64,000 nt of DNA from Symbiodinium natans. Lineage: Eukaryota; Sar; Dinophyceae; Suessiales; Symbiodiniaceae. This document shows positions 47,662 through 56,918 of the stretch, piece after piece. The position numbers and the translations under genes were made by a program. The DNA is taken from assembly GCA_905221605.1 (NCBI GenBank), contig CAJNDS010002603.1, positions 281,696-345,695 of the forward strand, written 5' to 3'. Under the pieces are notes generated by a model, which saw nothing but the letters and a program-made list of their open reading frames with translations, was not told the origin of the DNA and searched no databases. Positions within the stretch are counted from its first letter, which is position 1, and each line of letters opens with the position of its first letter.

Positions 47662-50600
47662 TCAGCCCGTTCTGGTAGGTCTCAAGCTTCGCTGTTGCCC
47701 ACCATTCCCATATAGCGACTGTCCACCAGCTTCTCGACAACATCTGCACAGCGTCCTCTGCGACACCTGGCCCACATTGCGAAGACCCCAACATCCACGA
47801 TGCCAGTGGTAGCAAGCTCCTCCAGGACCATGGTACAGGACCCCATCGAACGGAACCTGCATCACCGTCGGTGTCGAAGCCGGTAGCATCTCCTGCGTCT
47901 GAACCCCAATGTCTCTTCGTACAGGACGTTCAGGAAATAGGGCTGTAGGATCCACGGCAACCACTCGATTGGCCGGAGCACTGCTTGCCCTCGGTCCAAC
48001 TCCACCAGGTTCGCCCAAACCACCCACACGCACTGAGGTCACCCCATCTCTCACCTGCACTGATGTAGAGGGTCCAGCTTCACGATGCTCTGGAAAATAC
48101 TTCGCAGCCAAATGACGAAGCCTCTCTTCTTCCTCCAGGCTCCTCGCTTTGGCCAGCAACGCCAACACTTCACGGTGTTCGGCCTTTTCTCCCGATTTCA
48201 TCGCCTTCAAGCTCACAACCTTCTTTGTGGAGCCCTTCAAGCATTCCCACACAGCCACCACAGCTATAACCAGTATCAAGACCACCAGCCACATCTCCCA
48301 GTCTGAAGCCAGAGCTTCTTTCAGCTGCACAGAAGTCGTCGCGTCACCCTTAACCCCACACACCATAGAGCACATCGTAGCTAACTTCAACGCCCAATCA
48401 GCCTGGAACTTCACCCCTGCTTCTAGCGTCCTGCTGTTGCTACTGCTGACTGCTGCTGCGGGTTCACGACTGCTGTTGACTTCTGCTGCTTCAACACTGC
48501 TGTCGACTGCCGTGGTTTCGAACTTGACCTGCTTCTGTCCACGTAGTACACGAAGTTCAGGGGGCCCATCTCGCAAACTCCACTCGTCGAAGACCTCCTG
48601 AAGCCTCGCCTGGGGCACTTGTTTTGTCAAAACATCTGCGAGCTGTCCCTGTCCTGGCTGGTGCTCCAACTCGATCTGGCCCGTGGCAATCATCTCCCGG
48701 ATCCAATGATGTCGGAGTTTGAGGTGTCTCGTCCTCCACGATCCCTCCCCAGTCAGAACTCCAATCGCAGCTGTGGAATCCACCTTCACCACGGTCCGTG
48801 CTGGCTTCAGTCCCAAGTCTTCCAACACCGACCTCACCGCTCGAAGCAAAGCCACCCCATCGGACACCGCGATCACCTCCGCCTCGGCACTCGACAAAGC
48901 GGTCAGTGATTGCTTCGAAGCCTTCCAAAGGATCGGATGACCCCTCCAAAAGACAACAGCCCCTGAGTAACTTTGAGCAGCAGTGGGTGCAAAGCTGGCA
49001 TCCGTAAACAGGACCAAGTCGTTGGCATGCTCGTGGTCCGGGCCCGGCAGGAAGAACTTCTTGTCGAGGGTGCTGTTGATGTAGGCCACCATCTTTTTGC
49101 CCATCTTCACAGCCTCCCTTGCATTTCTCGTGACCAACGAAGACATCACTGCCATTGGGAATGCCAAATCTGGTCTCCCACGTTGGGAAGCCCACAACAG
49201 CTCTCCACATCGCTGCTGTGCCTCTTTCACCATGCTCGGATCTTGCTCCTCCATCACATTCCCTTCCGGGATCTCTCTCGCCATTGGCAGCTTGCTGAAG
49301 GACTTGACTTCCTGGCTTCGAACCAACTCCTGAAGGTAGCCCTGCTGACCCACACAGTAGGTCCCATCGTCCCGCATGCTAATCTCCAGGCCCAGAAACC
49401 GGACAGGTGGTTTTCCTCGCTCCACCATCTCACATTGACTGCCCAACCATCCGAAGAACCCTTGCAAGATGGAATCCGGCCCAGCCGCCAAGACGTCGTC
49501 CACATAGAAGACCACCAAGCCCGTCAAAGTCCACGTTCCAGGCTTCTCCTCCTTCAGGACCTTGTATAGATTGACGTCCGTCAAGCAGCCTTCCAACTTC
49601 ACCGGCTTCCCATCCTCGTCCTTCCACGTCGCAAGCCTTGCCCTTGAGTTGCGATGGTCCGTCCACCACTTTGGCGATTTCTTGAAACCATAGACTGCAG
49701 CGTCCACGACCCACAGCTCCCCCTCCTCGGCCAGGCCAGCTCTGATCGCTGCCCGAGGAGGCTCCATTGCGTACCCACGACCCGCTGGTAGTGGTGCAGC
49801 CAAGAAGGCGTTCTTCACGTCATCCGTTCCAATGCTCCACTTGTTGGCACTGGCTTCAGCGACCACAATCCGAACTCCATCAATTGTAGCCCCTGCAGCA
49901 TACAAATCGCCCACCTCCAGGCCCTCATTGGCGAAGTTTCCACAAGCCACCGCCCTCACTCGTCGTCGGTACTTCCCCTCCTCAGGCCTTGTGGGAGGCT
50001 TCACTGTGTACACGAGTTTGGACGGCACCACCACTGAGTTTGGATCGGCCCGGAAACGTCTCGCTTCTTCACCCCAAATCTTGTGGATAGCGTTCATGCC
50101 CACCATCGAGTCGACCTCCTTGGCCATAGGCTTCTTCCACTTTTCAATCGCCTCACTTGCCTCTTTCGGGTCAACGGTGTGCACAACCTGAAGCACCTCG
50201 TCCTCCTTCAAGTTGTTCAGCAACGCTTCAATCCCTGGGGTGTAAAGGCCCTCAGAGGTAGCCTTCCTAAGCATAGGCTCCATCCAGGATTCCTCTGGCT
50301 CGCCCAGCTCCTCAAACTCAACCTCCTCAAACAACATCATGTCGTCGACGATGAGCTTGTTCTCCCTCGCAGTTTCCACCCTCATTGGTGCCAAGCGAGG
50401 TTCACGATCATCGTGTCCAGGAGGGTCCCTACGTCCCATCCATAGCAACGCCGGCAATGGTGCCTCTTCCACCACCACCCTTCGGTCCCAGTACAGGAGA
50501 TACTCCACCCTTCCAAGGAACATGTTGTACACCTGGACAACCACCAACTCTTCCCAGTCCAACGTGTTCTCAGGCGTGGGGTCCACCACCGGAAACTCCT

Positions 50601-53508
50601 GCACATCCATGATGGTGACCAAGTGCCTTCGGAATCCGTCCTCCGTGACCATGTAGACCTCAGGCTCAGTCTCCCAGTCTTCCATGCTGTTGTACACCAA
50701 CATTGGCACCACCTCATCAACGGTGTCATCCACAGGTAAAATCTCTCTCCACTGTCCACGAAAAGCGTCAATCACCTCTTGCCCACTGTGAACGTTCGCT
50801 TCCCATCGTTCGTACTCATCCTCTTGAAGCCTCACAAACCTGGTGATCAGTTCCATTCTTCGATTCACCGGCTGAAGTGGTAAGGCATGAGGATTCGGTC
50901 CCGTGAACTTGTTCAAGCGAACCGAACTGCTGGGATCTCTCGGTTCCTGATCTCTCGATCTAGACCTCTCCCTTGGATTCACCGTGAAGGTGGTATTGTT
51001 GGACATGACAGCTCCCGCTCTCGCTGGACCTGCAGGAACCGTAGAAGCTGCCCCCCGTGGTGGCAGTTCTTGCAACGCTCGAGTCATCTCGGTCTCGTGG
51101 ATGTACTCCTCCCGCGTGGCCTCAACCCAGCTCACGTAGAGATACTTGGTGTCTCGCCTAGACTCCACATAGTACCCAAAGATTGCCGAAGTACCACCGG
51201 GGCCATTCCACACCATGGTGACCGTTGCCATGTAGATCAACCGATACCGAGGTGATCCAATCACCTGCTCGGTGACTCTCCTCTCCAGCACCGGCTCAGA
51301 GTCCTCCGACAAGATGAGCTCCAAGCGATCCTTTTGCTTCCAGAACTGATAGGCCAGATCCTCCTTCCTAGCAGCCTGGAACACTTGCCTTTCCGTCGGC
51401 AATGAGTCCATTCGCCAATTCACCGTGAACGGCTCAACCTCATGCCCTTCCAAGTACGCTGCCAGGACGTTGACGTCAGTAGTCATTCGCATTGGTCTCA
51501 ACCGAACCTGCTGCTGCCCGTCACCACCAGACCCAGTAGCGTGTTGAGGTACTTGGAAGCCACGTTGATCTCCCGAATCGCCAGTCGTCTCCTCATCCAG
51601 GACTTCCTCCGCCGTGACGAAGCCCAAATCGTTCAGCACCTCCTGCTCCTCACTCTTCACTCGGTGGAAGTCCCTGATGGAGTATGCTGCCACCACTAGC
51701 CGATTGCCTTCCCACTCCTGGGTAGCGTGCCACTTCCTCGGAAGAAACACAATTGGTTGTCTCCCACCACCATCGTCCACAAACTCCTTGACGTGGCCCA
51801 ACTTCTCCTTCAGCTTCACTGGGGTTTCACCTTCGGGCACTCCTTCAACCCATAAACCTCCCTTTGTAAACTGAGAAATTGGCACCAGGTACGATGGCTG
51901 ATACTTGGAATTGTGGGAATCCCGATGCATCACCGTCTTCGAGTTCTTGAAGATCACGAAGGAATTCCACCTGCTGTCCAAGTGAGCAGTGTGGTTCTCG
52001 ATGAAGCGATTGATCACCCTGGTGACATACGGGAACTTCCGGGTGTTGGCTCGAAGACCACCAATGCCCCCCCGGATGAACGCCCCCGACGACCAGGCCT
52101 TCTCTTCCTCCATATCCTCACCTGGTCTCTCTTCGCACTTTCGAGGTGGAGGATCTCCTGGAAGTAGCTCGAACAGCTCCTCAACGATCTCCGACGTGAT
52201 CTCCCACTCCTCGTACAAGACCTCGCGAGCAAACGCTTCAGCCTCCGAAACAGCATTATCACCATGCTGCTCCACTTCTTCCAACTCGCCAGACACTGCA
52301 CGGGCCATACGCGGTGGACCCTTTCCAGTCAGGCGACGTCGCACAGAACCGTCCCCTCCTCGGCTCGGCCCATCCCCTTCATGGGGCGCTAAAGACTCGA
52401 AGACACCATCTCCAGGTTCGACTTCAGGAGGTCCCGGATCCACAAGGGCTGCCTTGGGCTTCACGTTCTTGGTATGCAAAAACGAGTCCTCTGCATACAC
52501 CAGGTGGCCATCGTCCACCGAGTTACTCAAGCCCAGGTACACTCCCTCGACCCATCGAGGCTCAAACTCCCTTCGAACCGTTTTTCCTCCTGAGGCGAAA
52601 GCTCTCCGCTTTACCATCACCTTAGCTCCAAACGTCGTTGCCAGTTTTGACACCTGGGACAACGCTTTGGCCCTTTGTTGTGCCGCCACTGCTTCAGCTG
52701 CACATGGCCAGAACTTCAGGTCCAACCTCGCCGATGCCAAGGCTGTCCTAGCTCGCTGCTTGATCGTCTTGATGGCTGCCTCAGCGCCACCATTTCCCTG
52801 AGGTATTCCGGGTACACTTGTAGTCACCCGAATCGCTTGACCATGCAGCCATTGCACCAAGCCCTTGTTGGTGAACTGTGCTGCCTTGTCCGAGTGGAAA
52901 CGAAGAACAGGAAGGTTCAGGTTCCTGAGGTAGAGGACAATTCCCTGCACCACGCTGGCCACAGTGCTTCCTTTGATGTCGGCCAGTCCATGTGCAAACA
53001 AGAGATTGGCTGCCTTCGGCGCCTTCACATCCTCCGGAATTTCCCTTGGCCTGGTCCCAACCACTATCTCCTTATCAGGGTCTTCAGCCTGCTCTGGATC
53101 AGGTACAGGACCATCATCATCAGGAAGATCCGGCTCGTAGTCATCCCAGTCGATCCCCTCCTCTTCGACCAAACCAACACCACCTCCTTCGTCTTCTGCA
53201 AACGGATCTGCTTCACCCTCAGGCATCTCCACCTCAGGGTCATCCGCAGTCTCCTCCAGCTCGTTGGTGATGTAGGACTCCGGCAGAGTGTACTTCGCGA
53301 CCAGCATGGATTGCGGTTTCGCTCCTGACGCCCCCTTCCATGTGGGTTTACCCCCAAGGTGCGGAAGGGGCCAGCGATATCGATGTTCAGGACAAACAAA
53401 CTCGGGTGGGGTACTCGCCGGTGCTGATGTCCTGTCGCACCGTACGTGGTGCATTGCAAGCAGTCTCTTCGTGCCGGGTAGTGACCCGCTTTGACGTGGT
53501 CTCGCCAC
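47662..53508 (-). CDS. Pol: integrase core, 2OG-Fe(II) oxygenase-like domain, reverse transcriptase, RNase H, membrane extension
   Basis: The open frame is 1,948 codons; its first codons are out of frame with the integrase start, which lies in the overlapping upstream ORF. Integrase core residues follow (HSDKAAQFTN near residue 203; GNGGAEAAIK near 240). Residues about 490-615 (51,664-52,041) form an added domain: MHRDSHN (H528, D530), SYLVPISQFTKGGLWVE, then KWHATQEWEGNRLVVAAY (H594, R603). These are the metal and 2OG ligands of Fe(II) dioxygenases, and the GGLW block resembles TET/JBP. An unassigned acidic region leads to reverse transcriptase (about 1,150-1,400; FYVDDV at 1,334-1,339) and RNase H (about 1,500-1,640; LFTDAS, ALSSAEAE, DVLTKQ). 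The last 300 residues carry a membrane segment (about 1,737-1,754) and a Cys/His-rich end (CYHWHRGCW...LCRCC). Stop at 47,662-47,664. Confidence 0.93.
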   Translation of the reverse strand: MARPRQSGSLPGTKRLLAMHHVRCDRTSAPASTPPEFVCPEHRYRWPLPHLGGKPTWKGASGAKPQSMLVAKYTLPESYITNELEETADDPEVEMPEGEADPFAEDEGGGVGLVEEEGIDWDDYEPDLPDDDGPVPDPEQAEDPDKEIVVGTRPREIPEDVKAPKAANLLFAHGLADIKGSTVASVVQGIVLYLRNLNLPVLRFHSDKAAQFTNKGLVQWLHGQAIRVTTSVPGIPQGNGGAEAAIKTIKQRARTALASARLDLKFWPCAAEAVAAQQRAKALSQVSKLATTFGAKVMVKRRAFASGGKTVRREFEPRWVEGVYLGLSNSVDDGHLVYAEDSFLHTKNVKPKAALVDPGPPEVEPGDGVFESLAPHEGDGPSRGGDGSVRRRLTGKGPPRMARAVSGELEEVEQHGDNAVSEAEAFAREVLYEEWEITSEIVEELFELLPGDPPPRKCEERPGEDMEEEKAWSSGAFIRGGIGGLRANTRKFPYVTRVINRFIENHTAHLDSRWNSFVIFKNSKTVMHRDSHNSKYQPSYLVPISQFTKGGLWVEGVPEGETPVKLKEKLGHVKEFVDDGGGRQPIVFLPRKWHATQEWEGNRLVVAAYSIRDFHRVKSEEQEVLNDLGFVTAEEVLDEETTGDSGDQRGFQVPQHATGSGGDGQQQVRLRPMRMTTDVNVLAAYLEGHEVEPFTVNWRMDSLPTERQVFQAARKEDLAYQFWKQKDRLELILSEDSEPVLERRVTEQVIGSPRYRLIYMATVTMVWNGPGGTSAIFGYYVESRRDTKYLYVSWVEATREEYIHETEMTRALQELPPRGAASTVPAGPARAGAVMSNNTTFTVNPRERSRSRDQEPRDPSSSVRLNKFTGPNPHALPLQPVNRRMELITRFVRLQEDEYERWEANVHSGQEVIDAFRGQWREILPVDDTVDEVVPMLVYNSMEDWETEPEVYMVTEDGFRRHLVTIMDVQEFPVVDPTPENTLDWEELVVVQVYNMFLGRVEYLLYWDRRVVVEEAPLPALLWMGRRDPPGHDDREPRLAPMRVETARENKLIVDDMMLFEEVEFEELGEPEESWMEPMLRKATSEGLYTPGIEALLNNLKEDEVLQVVHTVDPKEASEAIEKWKKPMAKEVDSMVGMNAIHKIWGEEARRFRADPNSVVVPSKLVYTVKPPTRPEEGKYRRRVRAVACGNFANEGLEVGDLYAAGATIDGVRIVVAEASANKWSIGTDDVKNAFLAAPLPAGRGYAMEPPRAAIRAGLAEEGELWVVDAAVYGFKKSPKWWTDHRNSRARLATWKDEDGKPVKLEGCLTDVNLYKVLKEEKPGTWTLTGLVVFYVDDVLAAGPDSILQGFFGWLGSQCEMVERGKPPVRFLGLEISMRDDGTYCVGQQGYLQELVRSQEVKSFSKLPMAREIPEGNVMEEQDPSMVKEAQQRCGELLWASQRGRPDLAFPMAVMSSLVTRNAREAVKMGKKMVAYINSTLDKKFFLPGPDHEHANDLVLFTDASFAPTAAQSYSGAVVFWRGHPILWKASKQSLTALSSAEAEVIAVSDGVALLRAVRSVLEDLGLKPARTVVKVDSTAAIGVLTGEGSWRTRHLKLRHHWIREMIATGQIELEHQPGQGQLADVLTKQVPQARLQEVFDEWSLRDGPPELRVLRGQKQVKFETTAVDSSVEAAEVNSSREPAAAVSSSNSRTLEAGVKFQADWALKLATMCSMVCGVKGDATTSVQLKEALASDWEMWLVVLILVIAVVAVWECLKGSTKKVVSLKAMKSGEKAEHREVLALLAKARSLEEEERLRHLAAKYFPEHREAGPSTSVQVRDGVTSVRVGGLGEPGGVGPRASSAPANRVVAVDPTALFPERPVRRDIGVQTQEMLPASTPTVMQVPFDGVLYHGPGGACYHWHRGCWGLRNVGQVSQRTLCRCCREAGGQSLYGNGGQQRSLRPTRTG
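51664..52041 (-). other. 2OG-Fe(II) dioxygenase-like (TET/JBP-like) domain inside pol
   Basis: This region covers pol residues about 490-615. The HxD pair is at 51,925-51,927 (His) and 51,919-51,921 (Asp), the distal His at 51,727-51,729, and the 2OG-binding Arg nine residues later. The spacing H-x-D, then 64 residues to H, then 9 to R, fits the double-stranded beta-helix of these enzymes. The HRDSHN...GGLWVE pattern is closest, from memory of the family, to TET/JBP enzymes, which hydroxylate thymine or 5-methylcytosine in DNA. A generic 2OG oxygenase of another subfamily is the main alternative. All four catalytic residues are intact. Confidence 0.7.
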
Positions 53509-56500
53509 TGCTCCTGCGACATTGCTCTGAGGGTCGCAGGGTCCACGACAAAGTCACCCCGGGATACCGCCTCCAACACCACTCGCTTCAAGCCTGAGGC
53601 CAAACCACCATCTGAGACTTCTCTTCCCATTGGCTCCCCAGGTTGCACCCGCTTGTCCTTCAAGACCTCCATGTTGTAGTTGGTGATGATCTCGGTGGGC
53701 CTCGTCACTGCCAATCCAAGTGCCCCTTGGTCACAAAGCACCCGGTCCATTGCAGTCGCCACCAAGAACCTTTCCCCCAACCTCACTTGCTGCTGCCCAT
53801 AGCTGTACTCACCCCAGTTCAGGTTTCGCTCTGGACCAGACCACACAAAACCAGTCTTCTCCTCAGGGTGCTTTGACGCTAGCCTCGCCAGGCAGTACAG
53901 CAACTTCACCTGGGCAGACTTCACGAAGACGGCCTCGTCCTGAGCAGGCCCATGTGCCCCACCGGCCACAATGCATTTCAGCTTGCCCTTGACCGCAGCC
54001 CATAGCAAGGCCTGGTAGACATCCTGCTCAATGTTACCAGCCACCTTCAACATCATACGTCCCTCCTGCTCCATGACCTTCAGGAAGCCATCCTCGTTCT
54101 CATGGGCAGGAAGATGCAGGATCCACTCGGGCGCCTGCAAGAAGGACTTCTTGACCCGTCGGGGAAGTGGAAGGGCCTTCAAGTAGTCCCAACCCTTCGC
54201 CAGGTTCAACTCCAAACATAGCCTTGTCCTCAAAGCTTCAGGTAGCTCCCCAAACACAGGCCCCATCAACGCCTTCCAGAGAGCATTTCTCGATCCTGAA
54301 GCCACGTAGTCGTCGAGATGCGTAGTCCACGGTGCAGTGTTAGCGCCCACCTTCAGGGCCTCCAGCTTCATCTGCAAGGTTTGCACCTCATCTCGAAACT
54401 CTTGAAGCTTGGCGTTTTCCACCTGCTCGATGATCTTGTCGGCCTCCGCCATGGTGAGCTCCGGACACCCAGCCTTCACGCTGGTTCGCAGCACCCCAAG
54501 TGTTGGGTGCACAATCTTCAAGCCCTTTCGTCCCCAAGATATCTCGCAACCAGCACGAACGAGATCTCCCGTGGGCAACAAAGGCTGAGTCGTTGTAGAC
54601 GGTGTGAGTATAGATCCCGCTGGCGTCTGATAGAGCTGAGTCCTCTCGTTGTTGGCCAGCACCACACTCACCTGGTTTGCATCCTGAAGCTCATGAGGAT
54701 CTCGAGGTTGACGAAGAATGTTCGTAGCCCCAGAGTCAATGAGCACCGTTGGCACATCCAATTCTGCCTTGAACATCCGAGGATCTCCGTCACGAGGTCG
54801 CACCACCACGTCTTCAACCCTCAAGGCTCTCAACCGAAGCTCATCCAGCTGCCTCTGGATCGATGCCAATCCTGGATGTCCTCCTCCAGCTCCTTCTCCC
54901 ACCAAAGACCTCAGAGCTTGCACTGCATCAGTCATTGCAGACTGGAGCTCAGGGTTGGGACTCGACGCTGAGGTTGTCGTGGACACCGGTGATGTCGGCT
55001 GTGGCTCCGGTTCCGACACCATGCTTCTAGCTGCAGGCTCCTCTTTCGCCCGGCTCGGTTGGCTGTGGCCTCCACCACCGCCCTTTCCACCAGTAGAACT
55101 CGAAGGTCTCGACGCCAAGGCCTTCGTCGGACAATCCGCCGCTATGTGTCCTTCACCTCCACATTCAAGGCAACGCCCACGCTTGGAGATCCCTTCGAAG
55201 GAGTGCTTGAAGCGACACGTTTTCCCTCGGCGACATCCTTCAGGACTTTTGGCGAACCACGGACAGATCTTCTGCTCGCCGTCCTTTCCTTTTCCAAAGG
55301 CTTCCTTCCCTTTGCCTTTTCCTTTGTCTCGCTCTCTGTCCTTGCCGTTGCCCTTGTCCCGATCCTTGTCCTTGTCGCGGTCTGTAGCCCCATCCTCAAC
55401 CTGCATAGGCTTGGCCTTGGGCTCTGCACCACGACTGCTTCCCATCACCATCACACCTGCCAGCGTCTCCATCTCCGCCTTGAGATGCTGCTGGTACTGC
55501 ATGACAGTGGCCAACGTCGGCGACGTGTCGACCATCAAAGTGTTCTTGACCAGGGATGTCCTGAATGCAGCGTCTGCATTCTTCTGCAGCACGCCTGCCA
55601 CGATCACCGACAGCCCTCTAGCCAAGATCATCGGATCTGGGCAAGTGACAGCGATACCTTGAGCTCGCTGCATCCATCTCTCCCACTGACGCAAGGCCCG
55701 CACTGCCTGCTCTGCATCTGCTGCCTTGGTAGTCTCCGTCAACGACTTCAGGAGGTGCAGCTTCTCGGACTCGCCCCCCGGGCAGTACTGAACATACAGC
55801 CGGTAGACGATCTTCACCGCACTGCGAGTGCATTGCCTCGCCACCAAGTCCCTCCGGACTTCCGGTGCCAACGCTGCCAGCAACATTCCAGCAGCTCGGG
55901 CATTGACACGAGCGTACCGCCCGTCGTCCAAATCCATTCCAGAGGGCCCTTGCATAGCCAACCTCTGGTAGGGCGTACTTGCCACCCACTTCGCGTAGTG
56001 CAACGAGACCTCACTCTTGACGGCCTCCCACCAAGCACCACTTCCATCACTGAGGTCTCGCATCGGCCCGTCAATCAGCTCCATCCAGTCTTGAATGACG
56101 ACCGGGCTATCCTCAGCGCCAGGAGGATCCAATGCCGGCAAAGCTGCAATCCCAGGCTTCACCTGCTCCGGCTGACCCACCTTCTGGTTCATCATGTTCA
56201 GCTGTGCCTGCTGGAGCTGCTGGATACCTGCGGCCAACATTCCAACCAGTCCCGGCTGATCTCCGATCCCTCCACCAAACGAGGAACCACCCGCATTTCC
56301 AGCCCCAGAACCAGCCGACTGGTTCGGGCCACGAGTTGCACTCCTTGGCAACTCCCCTGCACTTTGCGGTCCACCTCCATACGCTTGAGGACCTCCAGGT
56401 GCTTGAGGAGCTCCAGGAACTTGGCCAACTCCCGACACACCACCACTTCCAATCTGCTGGTGCCCTCCAGGTAGCTGAAAACCTTGTGGAACTTGAGGAA

Positions 56501-56918
56501 CGCCAGGTAGCTGAGGACCATGTGGACCACGTGGACCTCCAGCCAGGTAGCTGAGGACCTTGTAGACCTCCCGAACCACCATGTAGCTGAGGCCCTTGTA
56601 GACCTCCCGAAACACCAGGTAGCTGAGGACCTTGTAGACCTCCCGAAACACCAGGTAGCTGAGGAGGACCTCCCAAACCACCAAGAAGCTGAGGCCCTTG
56701 TGAACCTCCCGAAACTCCATGTAGCTGAGGACCTTGAGGAACTTGAGGAACGCCAGCTCCAGAAAGACCACCTTGTGCTCCAGATGTCCCGTGAAGTGGG
56801 CTACCTCCTCCATGAGGTACTCCGTGAAGTGGGTCATCCCCTGGCACCTGAGGACCTCCTGGAACTCGACCAACTCCCTGCTCGGCCTCGCCCCCAGACT
56901 GTCTCCCAAAACCAGCAT
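53064..56918 (-). CDS. Gag C-part, protease and integrase N-part
   Basis: The meaningful frame starts at about 56,540, after a tandem-repeat region, and runs to about 53,335. It has a Gly/Pro/Gln-rich part and a helical gag-like part (WWEAVKSEVSLHYAKWVAST, then ARAAGMLLAALAPEVRRDLV). A Lys/Asp/Arg-rich linker follows, then a CCCH finger (CPWFAKSPEGCRRGKTCRFKH at about 55,195-55,260), then a CCHC zinc knuckle (CLECGGEGHIAADC, about 55,133-55,175). Next come the aspartic protease active site VLIDSGATN (54,725-54,751), a further linker, and the integrase zinc site (HVKAGHYPARRDCLQC, about 53,453-53,502) with FVLNIDIAGPF (first catalytic Asp). After that the correct frame moves to the pol ORF. 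Gag packages RNA, protease matures the polyprotein, and integrase inserts the cDNA. Confidence 0.9.
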   Translation of the reverse strand: MLVLGDSLGARPSRELVEFQEVLRCQGMTHFTEYLMEEVAHFTGHLEHKVVFLELAFLKFLKVLSYMEFREVHKGLSFLVVWEVLLSYLVFREVYKVLSYLVFREVYKGLSYMVVREVYKVLSYLAGGPRGPHGPQLPGVPQVPQGFQLPGGHQQIGSGGVSGVGQVPGAPQAPGGPQAYGGGPQSAGELPRSATRGPNQSAGSGAGNAGGSSFGGGIGDQPGLVGMLAAGIQQLQQAQLNMMNQKVGQPEQVKPGIAALPALDPPGAEDSPVVIQDWMELIDGPMRDLSDGSGAWWEAVKSEVSLHYAKWVASTPYQRLAMQGPSGMDLDDGRYARVNARAAGMLLAALAPEVRRDLVARQCTRSAVKIVYRLYVQYCPGGESEKLHLLKSLTETTKAADAEQAVRALRQWERWMQRAQGIAVTCPDPMILARGLSVIVAGVLQKNADAAFRTSLVKNTLMVDTSPTLATVMQYQQHLKAEMETLAGVMVMGSSRGAEPKAKPMQVEDGATDRDKDKDRDKGNGKDRERDKGKGKGKEAFGKGKDGEQKICPWFAKSPEGCRRGKTCRFKHSFEGISKRGRCLECGGEGHIAADCPTKALASRPSSSTGGKGGGGGHSQPSRAKEEPAARSMVSEPEPQPTSPVSTTTSASSPNPELQSAMTDAVQALRSLVGEGAGGGHPGLASIQRQLDELRLRALRVEDVVVRPRDGDPRMFKAELDVPTVLIDSGATNILRQPRDPHELQDANQVSVVLANNERTQLYQTPAGSILTPSTTTQPLLPTGDLVRAGCEISWGRKGLKIVHPTLGVLRTSVKAGCPELTMAEADKIIEQVENAKLQEFRDEVQTLQMKLEALKVGANTAPWTTHLDDYVASGSRNALWKALMGPVFGELPEALRTRLCLELNLAKGWDYLKALPLPRRVKKSFLQAPEWILHLPAHENEDGFLKVMEQEGRMMLKVAGNIEQDVYQALLWAAVKGKLKCIVAGGAHGPAQDEAVFVKSAQVKLLYCLARLASKHPEEKTGFVWSGPERNLNWGEYSYGQQQVRLGERFLVATAMDRVLCDQGALGLAVTRPTEIITNYNMEVLKDKRVQPGEPMGREVSDGGLASGLKRVVLEAVSRGDFVVDPATLRAMSQEQWRDHVKAGHYPARRDCLQCTTYGATGHQHRRVPHPSLFVLNIDIAGPFRTLGVNPHGRGRQERNRNPCWSRSTLCRSPTSPTSWRRLRMTLRWRCLRVKQIRLQKTKEVVLVWSKRRGSTGMTTSRIFLMMMVLYLIQSRLKTLIRR

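Noticed and set aside
55059-56474. 471-codon plus-strand frame opposite gag, and other long plus-strand frames at 47-57 kb
   Set aside because: They are antisense shadows of the retrotransposon; composition is biased and no motif is present, whereas the minus strand has clear protease, integrase and reverse transcriptase motifs.
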